Numbered from the stretch's first letter, positions 24,753 to 34,030 are shown. The stretch is DNA of 45,842 nucleotides from Flavobacteriaceae bacterium UBA5534 (GCA_002426015.1 DINS01000022.1:1-45842), one strand, 5' to 3'. The notes: generated from the letters alone by a model not told the origin. Numbers and translations: made by a program.

Positions 24753-26057
24753 ATGAAACAACCTATCAACATATTTTGGTTTAGGCGCGACTTAAGACTC
24801 GACGACAATATTGGATTTTACGAAGCACTTCGTAGTGATAATCCAGTATTACCAATTTTTATTTTTGATACAGAAATTTTAGATAAACTACCTGAAGACG
24901 ATGCTCGTGTAAGCTTTATTTTTGAAACGCTTCAAAACATGAGGAAGACTCTTCAAGACGAAAAGGAAAGCAGTCTAGCAATCTATCATGGAAAACCAAT
25001 TGAAATTTACAAACAACTTATTGAAGATTATGACATAGATACGGTTTTCACCAATCGCGATTATGAGCCTTATGCCAAAGAACGTGATGCAGAAATAGAA
25101 AATCTACTTTCTAAAAAAAATATCAAATTCAAGACTTTTAAAGACCAAGTAATTTTTGAAAAGAGCGAGGTTGTCAAAAACGATGGTGACCCTTATGTAG
25201 TATATACACCTTATATGAAAACTTGGAAAGAGAAATTCAAAACAACCGATTTGGTGATTTTAAATACCAATGAAAATCTCGCAAATTTAGTGAAGAACAC
25301 TAGACTTTCAAATTTAAGTTTATCAGATATTGGTTTCAAGAAATCATCCCAAAAAATTGCTGATTATAAGGTGACCTCTTCATTGATCCAGGAATATGAA
25401 AAAACAAGAAATTTTCCTGCCAAAGATGCCACGTCCCGATTGGGACCACATTTGCGCTTTGGAACCGTCAGTATTCGAAAAATGATAAAAAAAGCTGTTG
25501 CCGAAAAAAACGAAATATTCTGGCAAGAACTCATTTGGCGCGAATTTTTCATGCAAATCTTATGGCATTTTCCACATACTGTAACCAAAAGTTTTAAACC
25601 CAAATATGACCGAATAAACTGGCGAAACAATGAGGAAGAATTCAAACATTGGTGCGAAGGCAAAACGGGATACCCTTTAGTTGATGCTGGTATGCGACAG
25701 CTAAATGAAACTGGTTTTATGCACAATCGCGTCAGGATGTTAGTCGGTAGTTTTTTATGCAAACATTTATTGATTGATTGGCGCTGGGGAGAAGCCTATT
25801 TTGCCGAAAAACTACATGATTATGAAATGGCCAGCAATGTGGGCAACTGGCAATGGGTTGCTGGTAGCGGAGTTGATGCGGCTCCTTACTTTAGGATTTT
25901 CAATCCTACTACTCAAATCGAAAAGTTTGACAAAGACTTAAAATATATCAAGCAATGGGTTCCAGAATTTGAGGAACCTACCTATCCGCAACCAATCGTT
26001 GACCATAAAAATGCAAGAGAACGTTGTCTTGCAATTTACAAAAAGGCTTTAGACTGA
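24753..26057 (+). CDS. phr: Cryptochrome / deoxyribodipyrimidine photolyase
   Basis: FAD-dependent blue-light protein of 434 residues that, as a photolyase, splits UV-induced pyrimidine dimers. The N-terminal antenna-binding alpha/beta domain starts INIFWFRRDLRLDDN (about 1-130). The FAD-binding helical domain (about 200-430) has ATSRLGPHLRFGTVSIR, ELIWREFFMQIL, GYPLVDAGMRQL, NRVRMLVGSFL and NWQWVAGSGVDA. It resembles class I CPD photolyases; sequence reading does not exclude a signalling cryptochrome. It is last in the TspO-SRPBCC-photolyase run, and no clear terminator follows. Confidence 0.92.
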   Translation: MKQPINIFWFRRDLRLDDNIGFYEALRSDNPVLPIFIFDTEILDKLPEDDARVSFIFETLQNMRKTLQDEKESSLAIYHGKPIEIYKQLIEDYDIDTVFTNRDYEPYAKERDAEIENLLSKKNIKFKTFKDQVIFEKSEVVKNDGDPYVVYTPYMKTWKEKFKTTDLVILNTNENLANLVKNTRLSNLSLSDIGFKKSSQKIADYKVTSSLIQEYEKTRNFPAKDATSRLGPHLRFGTVSIRKMIKKAVAEKNEIFWQELIWREFFMQILWHFPHTVTKSFKPKYDRINWRNNEEEFKHWCEGKTGYPLVDAGMRQLNETGFMHNRVRMLVGSFLCKHLLIDWRWGEAYFAEKLHDYEMASNVGNWQWVAGSGVDAAPYFRIFNPTTQIEKFDKDLKYIKQWVPEFEEPTYPQPIVDHKNARERCLAIYKKALD

Positions 26058-26116
26058 TATTTATAACTTTCTGTCGGTAAATCACATATAAGAATTTTAT
26101 ATTGATTTTTTTGAAT

Positions 26117-26124
26117 TATATTTG
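26117..26124 (+). promoter_or_regulatory. -7 box (TATATTTG) for the FG-GAP/UnbV gene
   Basis: Exact match to the Bacteroidota -7 form, 28 bp upstream of the ATG at 26153. No TTG at the right distance. Confidence 0.5.
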
Positions 26125-26152
26125 AAGTACAAATAGTATAATTTACTTCATT

Positions 26153-27889
26153 ATGATTAAAAAATTACTTTTACTTACATTAACCGTAATGCCATTTTGT
26201 GCATTTTCGCAAATTTCGTTTACGGATGCAAGTTCCACTTTGGATAATTCAAATTTAAAAAGCGGTGTTGCAATAGGTGTTTGCGATATGAATGGCGACC
26301 GTTTGGACGATATCGTCAGACTTTCGGGTGCATCCAGTCTTCAAGTAGAATATCAATCAGCTACAGGCAACTTTTCTAGATTAAACTATGGAAATGTTGG
26401 TAGTGTATGGGGAATGGCTATTGCAGATGTTGATAAAAATGGATTCAATGACATTATTGTTGGAGGATCCAACAATGGTTTGAAATTACTTAAAGCTAAT
26501 AGTTCTGGAACCAGTTATTCCTATTCTACCCTTTCTGGCCCTAACATCTTTCTCCAAAATGCAAATTTTGCAGATATAGATAATAACGGAACCATCGATT
26601 TTTTTGGATGTCATGACAATGGCTTATCGGTCATTTATAGCAATGATGGTATTGGAAATTTAACTAAAACTACAAGTTTGATTTCACCTGTGGCAACTGT
26701 ACCAAGTGGTAGTGGCAGTGATTCAAAAGATTCTGGAAATTATGGAAGTATTTGGACCGATTATGACAATGATGGCGATTTAGACCTTTACATTTCGAAA
26801 TGCCGTTTAGGCGTCAACAATCCTAATGATGGACGACGTATCAATCTATTGTTCAGAAATGATGGAAGTAACAATTATACGGAAGTTGGTGTTGCGGCAG
26901 GATTAGTACCTTATGCACAATCTTGGGCAGCCAATTTTGAAGATATCGACAACGATGGCGATTTAGATTGTGTGTTGGTCAATCATGACCAAAGCAGTTA
27001 TATTTATGAAAACAATGGCAACGGAACTTTTACCAATATCACATCGACCACTGGCATTTCGTCAGATTTAAGTAGTATGGGAAGTGATGGTATACAGGTC
27101 ATTATGGAAGATTTTGATAATGACACCTTCATTGATTTTATGATTACTTCTCGAGGTGGTAGTGATAAACTATTCAAAAACAATGGAAATAAAACCTTCT
27201 CATTGGTTGCCTCTCCATTTCCTACAAGTGATCGTATTCAAACTGCTGCAGTAGGCGATTTAAACAATGATGGTTTTATCGATGTAATTGCAGCTTTTGG
27301 TAATGGTTATAACAATCCTTCCTCTTCAAAATCGGATAAACTATTTTTGAATGTTGGCAATACCAATAACTGGAGCGAAATTACATTACAAGGTGGCCCA
27401 AGTAATCTTAATGGTATTGGAGCACGCATCGAAATTTATGGTGCATGGGGAAAACAAATAAGAGAAGTCCGTTCTGGCGAGAGTTATGGTATCATGAACT
27501 CTATGTTGACACACTTTGGTTTAGGTTCTAATTCAAGTATTACAAAAATAGTTGTAAAATGGCCTTCTGGATTGGTAGATGAAGTGATGAACCCAAGTAT
27601 TAACCAATCACTGCTTATTGTTGAAGGGGCTACCTTGGGAGTCAATCCATTCACTAATTCTAAATTGACCATCTATCCAAATCCTGCAAAAGATTTCGTA
27701 ACCATCGAAGGTCTCGAAAATGATAGAGATGTTTCTTATGAAGTCATCGATGTCACTGGAAAAATCATAAAAACCAAAACAATGTTGCTATCAAACAAAG
27801 TAGATATAAGCACTTTAAACAATGGTGTTTATTTCTTAAATATTTTTACTGATACTCAACGCTTTGTGCATAAAATAGTTAAAGAATAA
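26153..27889 (+). CDS. T9SS-secreted FG-GAP repeat / ASPIC-UnbV protein
   Basis: Exported protein of 578 residues. Signal peptide 1-20 (ending FCAFSQ). About seven FG-GAP/VCBS blades form a predicted beta-propeller (about 25-400), with calcium-loop motifs such as DYDNDGDLDLY, DIDNDGDLDCV and DLNNDGFIDVI. The ASPIC/UnbV domain follows (about 410-490: GARIEIYGAWGKQIREVRSG, HFGLG). The last ~75 residues are a type A T9SS sorting domain (LTIYPNPAKDFVTI, ending FVHKIVKE). Probably anchored at or released from the cell surface, with a carbohydrate- or protein-binding role. Confidence 0.9.
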   Translation: MIKKLLLLTLTVMPFCAFSQISFTDASSTLDNSNLKSGVAIGVCDMNGDRLDDIVRLSGASSLQVEYQSATGNFSRLNYGNVGSVWGMAIADVDKNGFNDIIVGGSNNGLKLLKANSSGTSYSYSTLSGPNIFLQNANFADIDNNGTIDFFGCHDNGLSVIYSNDGIGNLTKTTSLISPVATVPSGSGSDSKDSGNYGSIWTDYDNDGDLDLYISKCRLGVNNPNDGRRINLLFRNDGSNNYTEVGVAAGLVPYAQSWAANFEDIDNDGDLDCVLVNHDQSSYIYENNGNGTFTNITSTTGISSDLSSMGSDGIQVIMEDFDNDTFIDFMITSRGGSDKLFKNNGNKTFSLVASPFPTSDRIQTAAVGDLNNDGFIDVIAAFGNGYNNPSSSKSDKLFLNVGNTNNWSEITLQGGPSNLNGIGARIEIYGAWGKQIREVRSGESYGIMNSMLTHFGLGSNSSITKIVVKWPSGLVDEVMNPSINQSLLIVEGATLGVNPFTNSKLTIYPNPAKDFVTIEGLENDRDVSYEVIDVTGKIIKTKTMLLSNKVDISTLNNGVYFLNIFTDTQRFVHKIVKE

Positions 27890-27910
27890 CTGGATGATAG
27901 TTTATAAAAC

Positions 27911-27948
27911 AAAAAAAGCTTCGAGAAATCGAAGCTTTTTTGTTTTTT
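27911..27948. terminator. Bidirectional terminator between convergent genes
   Basis: Stem AGCTTCG / CGAAGCT extended by A/T pairs (about 27914-27924 with 27930-27940), with an A tract before and a T tract after. It serves the UnbV gene on the plus strand and murA on the minus strand. Confidence 0.88.
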
Positions 27949-27960
27949 TAGTTCTAAAAC

Positions 27961-29271
27961 CTAACTCACTCGCGTAATCTTCGCACCAATAGCACGTAGT
28001 CGTGTGTCGATATTTTCGTAACCTCTATCAATCTGTTCAATATTGTGAATGGTTGAAGTGCCTTTTGCAGATAAGGCAGCAATCAATAACGAGATACCAG
28101 CTCTAATATCTGGTGAGGTCATCGTTGTGGCTTTAAGCATCGATTTAAAATCATGTCCAATAACAGTCGCTCTATGTGGATCGCACAAAATAATTTTGGC
28201 TCCCATATCAATCAGTTTATCAACGAAGAACAAACGGCTTTCAAACATTTTTTGGTGTATCAATACCTCACCTTTGGCCTGTGTAGCAATCACTAATACA
28301 ATACTTAACAAATCTGGTGTAAATCCTGGCCATGGTGCATCAGCAACCGTTAAAATAGAACCATCAATGTAGTTTTGTATTTCGTAACCATCTTTATGTG
28401 CAGGAATATGGATATCGTCTCCCTGTTTTTCTACAGTGATTCCCAATTTTCTGAATACATTTGGTATTTGACCTAAATCATCCCAACTCACATTTTTAAT
28501 GGTCAGTTCGCTTTTGGTCATAGCAGCAAGACCAATCCAGCTACCAATTTCAATCATATCTGGCAACATTCTGTGGTCTGTACCTCCTAAAGAGTCAACA
28601 CCTTCAATGACCAACATATTGGAGCCAATACCACTGATTTTTGCTCCCATTCTATTCAACATATTGCATAACTGTTGCAAATACGGTTCGCAAGCTGCAT
28701 TGTAAATAGTGGTTGTGCCTTCTGCCAATACGGCAGCCATGACGATATTTGCCGTACCTGTAACCGATGCTTCGTCCAATAACATATAAGCACCTTTTAA
28801 TCGCTTGGCTTCAACTCCATAAAAGTGGTCTTCCCTGTTATATCTAAATTTTGCTCCTAGATTGATAAACCCTTCAAAATGTGTATCCAATCTTCGACGA
28901 CCAATTTTATCGCCTCCAGGTTTTGGAATATAACCTTTTCCAAAGCGTGCCAATAATGGCCCAACAATCATGATGGAGCCTCTTAAACCTCTACCATCTT
29001 GTTTAAATTCGGCAGACTCGAGATAGTCCAAATTAACATCATCTGCTTGAAATGTATAGGATCCTGAACTGATTTTGTTGGTCTTCACGCCCAACTTACC
29101 TAAAAGTATGATGAGTTTATTGACATCGACAATGTCTGGAATGTTATGGATGGTGACGAGTTCTGGAGTGAGCAAAACTGCACAAAGTATCTGTAATGCT
29201 TCGTTTTTTGCTCCTTGAGGCTGGATACTTCCCTTGAGTTGATGACCTCCTTCAATTATAAATGTAGCCAT
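27961..29271 (-). CDS. murA: UDP-N-acetylglucosamine 1-carboxyvinyltransferase (MurA), Asp variant
   Basis: Cytoplasmic enzyme, 436 residues, that adds enolpyruvate from PEP to UDP-GlcNAc, the first committed step of peptidoglycan synthesis. Family motifs include the N-terminal GAKNEALQ and the active-site loop PGGDKIGRRRLD. In that loop the usual Cys (Cys115 in E. coli, target of fosfomycin) is Asp121. Asp forms are known in mycobacteria and Chlamydia and resist fosfomycin. Later motifs are normal (DEASVTGTANI, DMIEIGSWIG, TPDLLSIVLV, DIRAGISLLIAAL). Six bases separate it from the DUF4290 gene upstream, so the two form an operon. Confidence 0.96.
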   Translation of the reverse strand: MATFIIEGGHQLKGSIQPQGAKNEALQILCAVLLTPELVTIHNIPDIVDVNKLIILLGKLGVKTNKISSGSYTFQADDVNLDYLESAEFKQDGRGLRGSIMIVGPLLARFGKGYIPKPGGDKIGRRRLDTHFEGFINLGAKFRYNREDHFYGVEAKRLKGAYMLLDEASVTGTANIVMAAVLAEGTTTIYNAACEPYLQQLCNMLNRMGAKISGIGSNMLVIEGVDSLGGTDHRMLPDMIEIGSWIGLAAMTKSELTIKNVSWDDLGQIPNVFRKLGITVEKQGDDIHIPAHKDGYEIQNYIDGSILTVADAPWPGFTPDLLSIVLVIATQAKGEVLIHQKMFESRLFFVDKLIDMGAKIILCDPHRATVIGHDFKSMLKATTMTSPDIRAGISLLIAALSAKGTSTIHNIEQIDRGYENIDTRLRAIGAKITRVS

Positions 29272-29277
29272 GAAAAA

Positions 29278-29928
29278 TTAGTAACGTTTGCGTTGACGAT
29301 TTGAATTGCTTTTTTTGTGATGCGATTTTTTGGTGTTAGAAGAATACTTTTTCTTACTTCTCATTAAACTTGTCGCATCTGACAAGTCTTCATCGGCTTC
29401 TTTTAGATTGATTCTTCCTCCAGACAACTCACTCAAATGCTTAAAAATAACATCGTCTTCAACGGTGTCTTTATTCCAATTAAGGAAACATTTTTTCATG
29501 TGATTGGCTATCGTATAGATTAATGCTTCTTTGAGGTCACCATCTTCCCAAGTGTTTGCTACATCTATCATTGTCTTGATGTTGTTACCGTAAAAACGGT
29601 ATTTGGGATGGTTTTGAGGATACTTTAAGCTCTCTGGTCTTGCATACAACTCTTCTCTCGAAGGAATTGGATATGGCGAATCGACATCTAAATCAAAATC
29701 AGCCATTATGAATAATTGATCCCAAAGTTTATGCTGAAAATCGGGAACGTCGCGTAAATGTGGCTGCATATTTCCCATTACAGAAATGATGGCTTTTGCT
29801 ACTTTATTGCGTTCTTCCTTTGTTGGTTGCTCCTTTGCATATTGAATCATTTTCTGCATATGTCGTCCATACTCTGGAATAATCAAATGCTCACGTTCGG
29901 TATTGTACTCTAAATCGTCTATTGTCAA
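29278..29928 (-). CDS. DUF4290 domain protein
   Basis: Conserved Bacteroidota protein of 216 residues, matching DUF4290 (LEYNTEREHLIIPEYGRHMQKMI, PKYRFYGNNIKTMID, NHMKKCFLNWNKD). Mostly helical and cytoplasmic. The C-terminal ~40 residues are a low-complexity basic tail (KKKYSSNTKKSHHKK), possibly nucleic-acid or ribosome binding. The start is TTG at 29926-29928: no ATG lies nearby, and homologues start a few residues before LEYNTER. Coupled with murA, a pairing that suggests a link to envelope growth, but its role is unknown. Confidence 0.87.
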   Translation of the reverse strand: MTIDDLEYNTEREHLIIPEYGRHMQKMIQYAKEQPTKEERNKVAKAIISVMGNMQPHLRDVPDFQHKLWDQLFIMADFDLDVDSPYPIPSREELYARPESLKYPQNHPKYRFYGNNIKTMIDVANTWEDGDLKEALIYTIANHMKKCFLNWNKDTVEDDVIFKHLSELSGGRINLKEADEDLSDATSLMRSKKKYSSNTKKSHHKKSNSNRQRKRY

Positions 29929-30039
29929 AATATAATGTGTAGTGTTTAATTTGTGTACATGTAGTCATTAATGTACGTGTGCAAAATACAAAAAAAAATG
30001 TAGAGTTGATTAAACTGTCACAAAAAGTATTGAAAAAGG

Positions 30040-30116
30040 GTTGTCAGTAATCAGTTTTAAGTACTCCATTTGCTATCATTGGTCTTCTAGCATCAGCCAC
30101 CTGTCTCCCATCATCC
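30040..30116 (-). repeat. Eleven-unit heptad array (77 bp), minus orientation
   Basis: Read on the minus strand, eleven in-phase 7-bp units follow the DUF493 stop by 2 bases. Most end in AC or AT; several units match or nearly match those at 8450-8526 (AGAAGAC, CAATGAT against CAATGAC, GGATGAT against GGATGGC, TGACAAC). Same length, phase and position relative to a stop codon as the 8450 array. Confidence 0.82.
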
Positions 30117-30118
30117 GC

Positions 30119-30412
30119 CTATAATGAAATTACACCCTCAATTTTTTCGGCCACTTCTTTATATTTGGCAATGACTGCATCAGGGTTTTTCATCTGAACG
30201 TTAACTGACACGCTTGTGTATTTACCATTTTTTGATTCTGTGGTATTGATCACTGCGCCAATGTTATCGAAGAGCGCTTCGATTTTTACTATTTTTATTT
30301 TATCAGTAACTACTATAAATTTATAAAGGTATTCCGATGGCCACAACGTGGTATCGTACAATTGTTCCTTTAATTTTTTATAAAATTCTTCCGTTTTCTT
30401 GTCGTTGTTCAT
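30119..30412 (-). CDS. DUF493 (YbeD-like) protein
   Basis: Small cytoplasmic protein of 97 residues with the DUF493 ferredoxin-like fold: FYKKLKEQLYDTTLWPSEYL near the start (about 10-29), YKFIVV, and the C-terminal YTSVSVNVQMKNPDAVIAKY strand-helix. In E. coli the relative YbeD lies by lipoate genes, and an ACT-like regulatory role is suspected. Single gene, divergent from the AAA kinase; its stop is immediately followed by a heptad array. Confidence 0.87.
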   Translation of the reverse strand: MNNDKKTEEFYKKLKEQLYDTTLWPSEYLYKFIVVTDKIKIVKIEALFDNIGAVINTTESKNGKYTSVSVNVQMKNPDAVIAKYKEVAEKIEGVISL

Positions 30413-30502
30413 ATCAATTTGTTCTCATGCAAAGATACATTTTACTTTACATTTTTTAATTCCTATTAAAATTACGATTTTTGTTACCAAAACCTTGCCA
30501 AA

Positions 30503-31042
30503 TTGAATACAAGAAAAATTGTCATTACTGGTGGACCAGGAACTGGAAAGTCATCAATCATCAATGAATTAAAAAGAAGAGGCCATATCTGTTTTGATGA
30601 GATTTCACGACAAGTTACATTGGATGCTCGCAAGAAGGGTATTGAGCAACTCTTCCTTACTGAACCTTTACTCTTTAGCAAACTGCTTTTAGAAGGTCGA
30701 ACAAAACAGTTTAATGAAGCGAGCAAACATAAAAACGACACTGTTTTTTTGGACAGAGGCTTACCAGACGTTTTGGCATATATGGATTATTTTGGAAGTG
30801 ATTATCCACAAGATTTTATTGATTGTTGTACTACCAATCGTTATGATATGGTATTTATCTTGGCTCCCTGGCAGGAAATTTTTCAGAGTGATAGTGTTCG
30901 TTATGAAAATTTTGAACAAGCCGAACGCATTCATCAGCATTTATTGGCTACCTATAAAAACTTCGATTACTGCTTGCTCGATGTTCCTTTTGAAACTATA
31001 GAAAAACGTACCGATTTTATTTTAGATACCTTAAATTTATAG
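30503..31042 (+). CDS. AAA-family small P-loop NTPase/kinase
   Basis: Soluble protein of 179 residues with a Walker A motif, GGPGTGKSS (about residues 9-17), near the N-terminus, then ICFDEISRQV and DRGLPDVLAYM. This is the AAA_28 or NadR-kinase-like group, thought to phosphorylate small molecules; the substrate is unknown. The start is TTG at 30503, since KIVITGGPGTGK is the family N-terminus and there is no ATG. A TACGATTTTTG sequence at 30473-30483 may be the -7 region. It runs into recQ with a 2-base gap. Confidence 0.85.
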   Translation: MNTRKIVITGGPGTGKSSIINELKRRGHICFDEISRQVTLDARKKGIEQLFLTEPLLFSKLLLEGRTKQFNEASKHKNDTVFLDRGLPDVLAYMDYFGSDYPQDFIDCCTTNRYDMVFILAPWQEIFQSDSVRYENFEQAERIHQHLLATYKNFDYCLLDVPFETIEKRTDFILDTLNL

Positions 31043-31044
31043 CG

Positions 31045-32949
31045 ATGCAACATCCTATCGAAATTTTAGAACGCTATTGGAATCATACGTCTTTTCGACC
31101 TTTACAAGAAGACATCATCAATGCTGTTTTAAATAATGACGATGTGTTTGCATTGCTCCCTACAGGTGGTGGCAAATCGATTTGTTTTCAAATTCCAGCA
31201 CTTATCAAAGAGGGTATTTGCATTGTTGTTTCGCCTTTAATTGCTTTGATGAAAGACCAAGTGAACCAACTCAATCAAAAAGGGGTCAAAGCGATGGCAA
31301 TTACCAGTGGTGTCTCCTATTCCGAACTTGATACGCTTCTCGATAATTGTATTTATGGCAATTATAAATTCTTATACATTTCGCCAGAACGATTGCAACA
31401 AGACCTAGTAAAAGATAGAATTCAGCAAATGAATGTCAATTTGATTGCTGTAGATGAAGCACATTGTATCTCGCAATGGGGAAACGATTTTAGACCAGCC
31501 TACAAAAACATTGCACTATTGCGCCAATTACATCCAACGGTTAATATCATTGCTCTCACGGCAACTGCAAAACCCAAAGTAGTTGAAGAGGTTGTTAAAG
31601 AGCTTGATTTTATTTCGCCACAAATTTTTAAAGCCTCGTTTTCAAGACCAAATATTGCTTATATGGTTTTAGATACCGATGACAAACATTATAAAGTGGA
31701 GCAAATTCTAAAAAAACATCAAGGAACTTCCATTATTTATGTCAGAAACAGAAAGTCAACTGTTGAGTTTCATTCCTTTTTAAAGAGCAAAGGGTTTTCG
31801 AGTACCTTTTATCATGGTGGTATCAGCCCAAAGGACAAAGAAGAGCGTTTGGAACAATGGCTTACCAACCAAAAGGAAATCATGGTCGCAACTACGGCCT
31901 TTGGAATGGGAATCGACAAAGCTGATGTCAAAACAATTATCCATGTCAATTTACCCGAAAGTTTAGAAAGCTATTATCAAGAAACTGGACGTGCAGGTCG
32001 AAATGGCGAAAAGGCATTTGCAGTAATTCTTAAAAACAAAACCGACGAACATCAGCTCAAACATCAGTTTTTGGGCACTTTGCCTACCATCGATTTCATA
32101 AAGCAAGTGTATCGAAAACTCTGCAACTATTTCCAAATATCCTATGGTGAAGGCACTTTGACCGATCATCAATTCAATTTTAACGAATTTTGCAAAACCT
32201 ATGAATTTAACTCAATGCTCACATTTAATGCGCTACAGGTTTTAGATCGAAATAGCATAATTGCACTGTCTCAACAGTTTAGTTATCAATCTAAATTGCA
32301 ATTCATTGTTAGCAATCAAGCATTGTTCAGTTATTTGGAAACCCGAGGTCATCTGGAAGTTATCGTTAAGACCATCATGCGCACTTATGGTGGTGTTTTT
32401 GAACATTTACTGAAAATTGATACAAAGCTGATTGCAACTAAATCGAGTTCTTCAGAAGATGAAGTCATTAACACCTTACAGCAATTGAAGAAAGACGAGG
32501 TTGTTGATTTTCAGTTTTCCAATACAGACTCTGAACTTATTTTTCTTCAACCAAGAGAAGACGACAAAACCATCAACCGGATTGCTCGTATTGTAGAACA
32601 GCAAAACGAACTGAAAGTTCAGCAAATTCAGGCTGTTATAAATTATATCAACAATATTGATGAGTGTAAAAACAAACAATTGCTTCACTATTTTGGAGAA
32701 AAAAGCACAAAACCTTGTGGAATATGTTCGGTTTGCATATCCAAAGAAAAAAAATCAAAAGTAGCTGATACCAAAACCCTCACAAAACACATTATTTTAC
32801 TTTTAGAAAACGAGCCATTGACATCGAGAGCTATTATAGAACAACTGCCTTTTGATGAAAAACAACTTTTAAATACCTTAAAATTAATGGTCGAGCATCA
32901 AATATTGAGCATTACATCGACCAATACCTATAAATTAAAACATACCTAA
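31045..32949 (+). CDS. recQ: ATP-dependent DNA helicase RecQ
   Basis: 3'-5' DNA helicase of 634 residues for recombination and replication-fork repair. Walker A LLPTGGGKSICFQ (near residue 39), the DEAH box in AVDEAHCISQWG (Asp137), motif V/VI in ATTAFGMGIDKADVK and YQETGRAGRNG, and the C-terminal zinc region ending CGICSVC. No HRDC domain is seen; the last ~70 residues are a short winged or helical tail. Such HRDC-less RecQ forms can coexist with a longer RecQ in Flavobacteriaceae. It overlaps fmt by one base. Confidence 0.95.
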   Translation: MQHPIEILERYWNHTSFRPLQEDIINAVLNNDDVFALLPTGGGKSICFQIPALIKEGICIVVSPLIALMKDQVNQLNQKGVKAMAITSGVSYSELDTLLDNCIYGNYKFLYISPERLQQDLVKDRIQQMNVNLIAVDEAHCISQWGNDFRPAYKNIALLRQLHPTVNIIALTATAKPKVVEEVVKELDFISPQIFKASFSRPNIAYMVLDTDDKHYKVEQILKKHQGTSIIYVRNRKSTVEFHSFLKSKGFSSTFYHGGISPKDKEERLEQWLTNQKEIMVATTAFGMGIDKADVKTIIHVNLPESLESYYQETGRAGRNGEKAFAVILKNKTDEHQLKHQFLGTLPTIDFIKQVYRKLCNYFQISYGEGTLTDHQFNFNEFCKTYEFNSMLTFNALQVLDRNSIIALSQQFSYQSKLQFIVSNQALFSYLETRGHLEVIVKTIMRTYGGVFEHLLKIDTKLIATKSSSSEDEVINTLQQLKKDEVVDFQFSNTDSELIFLQPREDDKTINRIARIVEQQNELKVQQIQAVINYINNIDECKNKQLLHYFGEKSTKPCGICSVCISKEKKSKVADTKTLTKHIILLLENEPLTSRAIIEQLPFDEKQLLNTLKLMVEHQILSITSTNTYKLKHT

Positions 32950-33896
32950 TGAAAGACTTGAGAATTGTATTTATGGGAACACCAGAATTTGCTGTTGCCA
33001 CCCTAAAAATGTTGATAGAGCACCACTACACTATTGTTGGTGTCATCACAGCACCAGACAAACCTGCAGGTCGTGGACAAAAACTACAAGAATCTGATGT
33101 TAAGAAATATGCATTATCTCAAAACCTGAACATTTTACAGCCTACCAATCTAAAGGATGAACATTTCGTTTCAGAATTAAGAGCATTGCAAGCTAATCTT
33201 CAAATTGTCGTTGCTTTTAGAATGTTACCAGAAGTTGTATGGAACATGCCCAAATATGGTACTTTCAATCTTCATGCATCCCTTCTACCAAACTATAGAG
33301 GTGCAGCTCCAATACATTGGGCCATTATCAATGGAGAAACAAAAACTGGTGTCACCACCTTCTTTATCGACGAAAAAATTGATACAGGTGCCATGATTCT
33401 TCAAAAAGAAGTTGCAATTGCTGATGATGAAACCGTTGGAAGTCTTCACGATAAATTGATGGTTCTTGGGAGCCAACTTGTTATTGATACCGTACAACTG
33501 ATTGAAAGCGGAAACGTATCGACCACTATCCAACCCAAAAACGAGAACAGCAAAACAGCTTATAAACTCAATAAGGACAATTGCAAAATCGATTGGAATG
33601 CATCGTTAGGCACTATTTACAATAAAATAAGAGGATTGAATCCATTTCCGTCGGCTTGGTGCTATTTAGAAAACGGAACAGACACTTTAAGCGTCAAGAT
33701 TTTTGAAGTTGAAAAAGAAGAAGCAAGTCATAAAAACGATTCTGGAAAAATCATCAGCTCCAAAAATGAGCTAAAAGTCGCAGTTAAAGACGGTTACATT
33801 CTTATTAAGGAAATTCAACTTCCTGGAAAGCGAAAAATGGATATCAAATCACTGTTGAATGGTTATGAATTTTTTGACGATGCAAAAATGCTCTAA
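32949..33896 (+). CDS. fmt: Methionyl-tRNA formyltransferase
   Basis: Cytoplasmic enzyme, 315 residues, that formylates Met-tRNA(fMet) from 10-formyl-THF. FMGTPEFAVATLKML at the N-terminus, the catalytic FNLHASLLPNYRGAAPIHWA (Asn and His), and the C-terminal OB-fold (about 205-315). It starts in the stop of recQ (TAATG). After it comes a 194-base spacer with the hup promoter and no gene. Confidence 0.96.
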   Translation: MKDLRIVFMGTPEFAVATLKMLIEHHYTIVGVITAPDKPAGRGQKLQESDVKKYALSQNLNILQPTNLKDEHFVSELRALQANLQIVVAFRMLPEVVWNMPKYGTFNLHASLLPNYRGAAPIHWAIINGETKTGVTTFFIDEKIDTGAMILQKEVAIADDETVGSLHDKLMVLGSQLVIDTVQLIESGNVSTTIQPKNENSKTAYKLNKDNCKIDWNASLGTIYNKIRGLNPFPSAWCYLENGTDTLSVKIFEVEKEEASHKNDSGKIISSKNELKVAVKDGYILIKEIQLPGKRKMDIKSLLNGYEFFDDAKML

Positions 33897-34000
33897 ACCC
33901 TTATTACCATTGGTTTTATAAAAAATCCGATAAAATGCATGTTCTTTATTAACAAATGACCAAAGTTATCAACAAAACCTTGTATTTCCCTTGCTATTAC

Positions 34001-34030
34001 TTGCATAGATGGATATTCCGTATAAATTTG
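34001..34030 (+). promoter_or_regulatory. hup promoter
   Basis: TTG (34001-34003), exactly 19 bp, then TAAATTTG (34023-34030), a textbook Bacteroidota sigma-A promoter. It leaves a leader of about 50 nt before the ATG at 34091. A DnaA-box-like TTATCAACA lies just upstream at 33966-33974 (one mismatch to consensus), probably by chance. Confidence 0.8.

Noticed and set aside
33966..33974. DnaA box and possible replication origin near fmt/hup
   Set aside because: A single near-match (TTATCAACA) with no cluster, no AT-rich unwinding element pattern and no dnaA or dnaN nearby.
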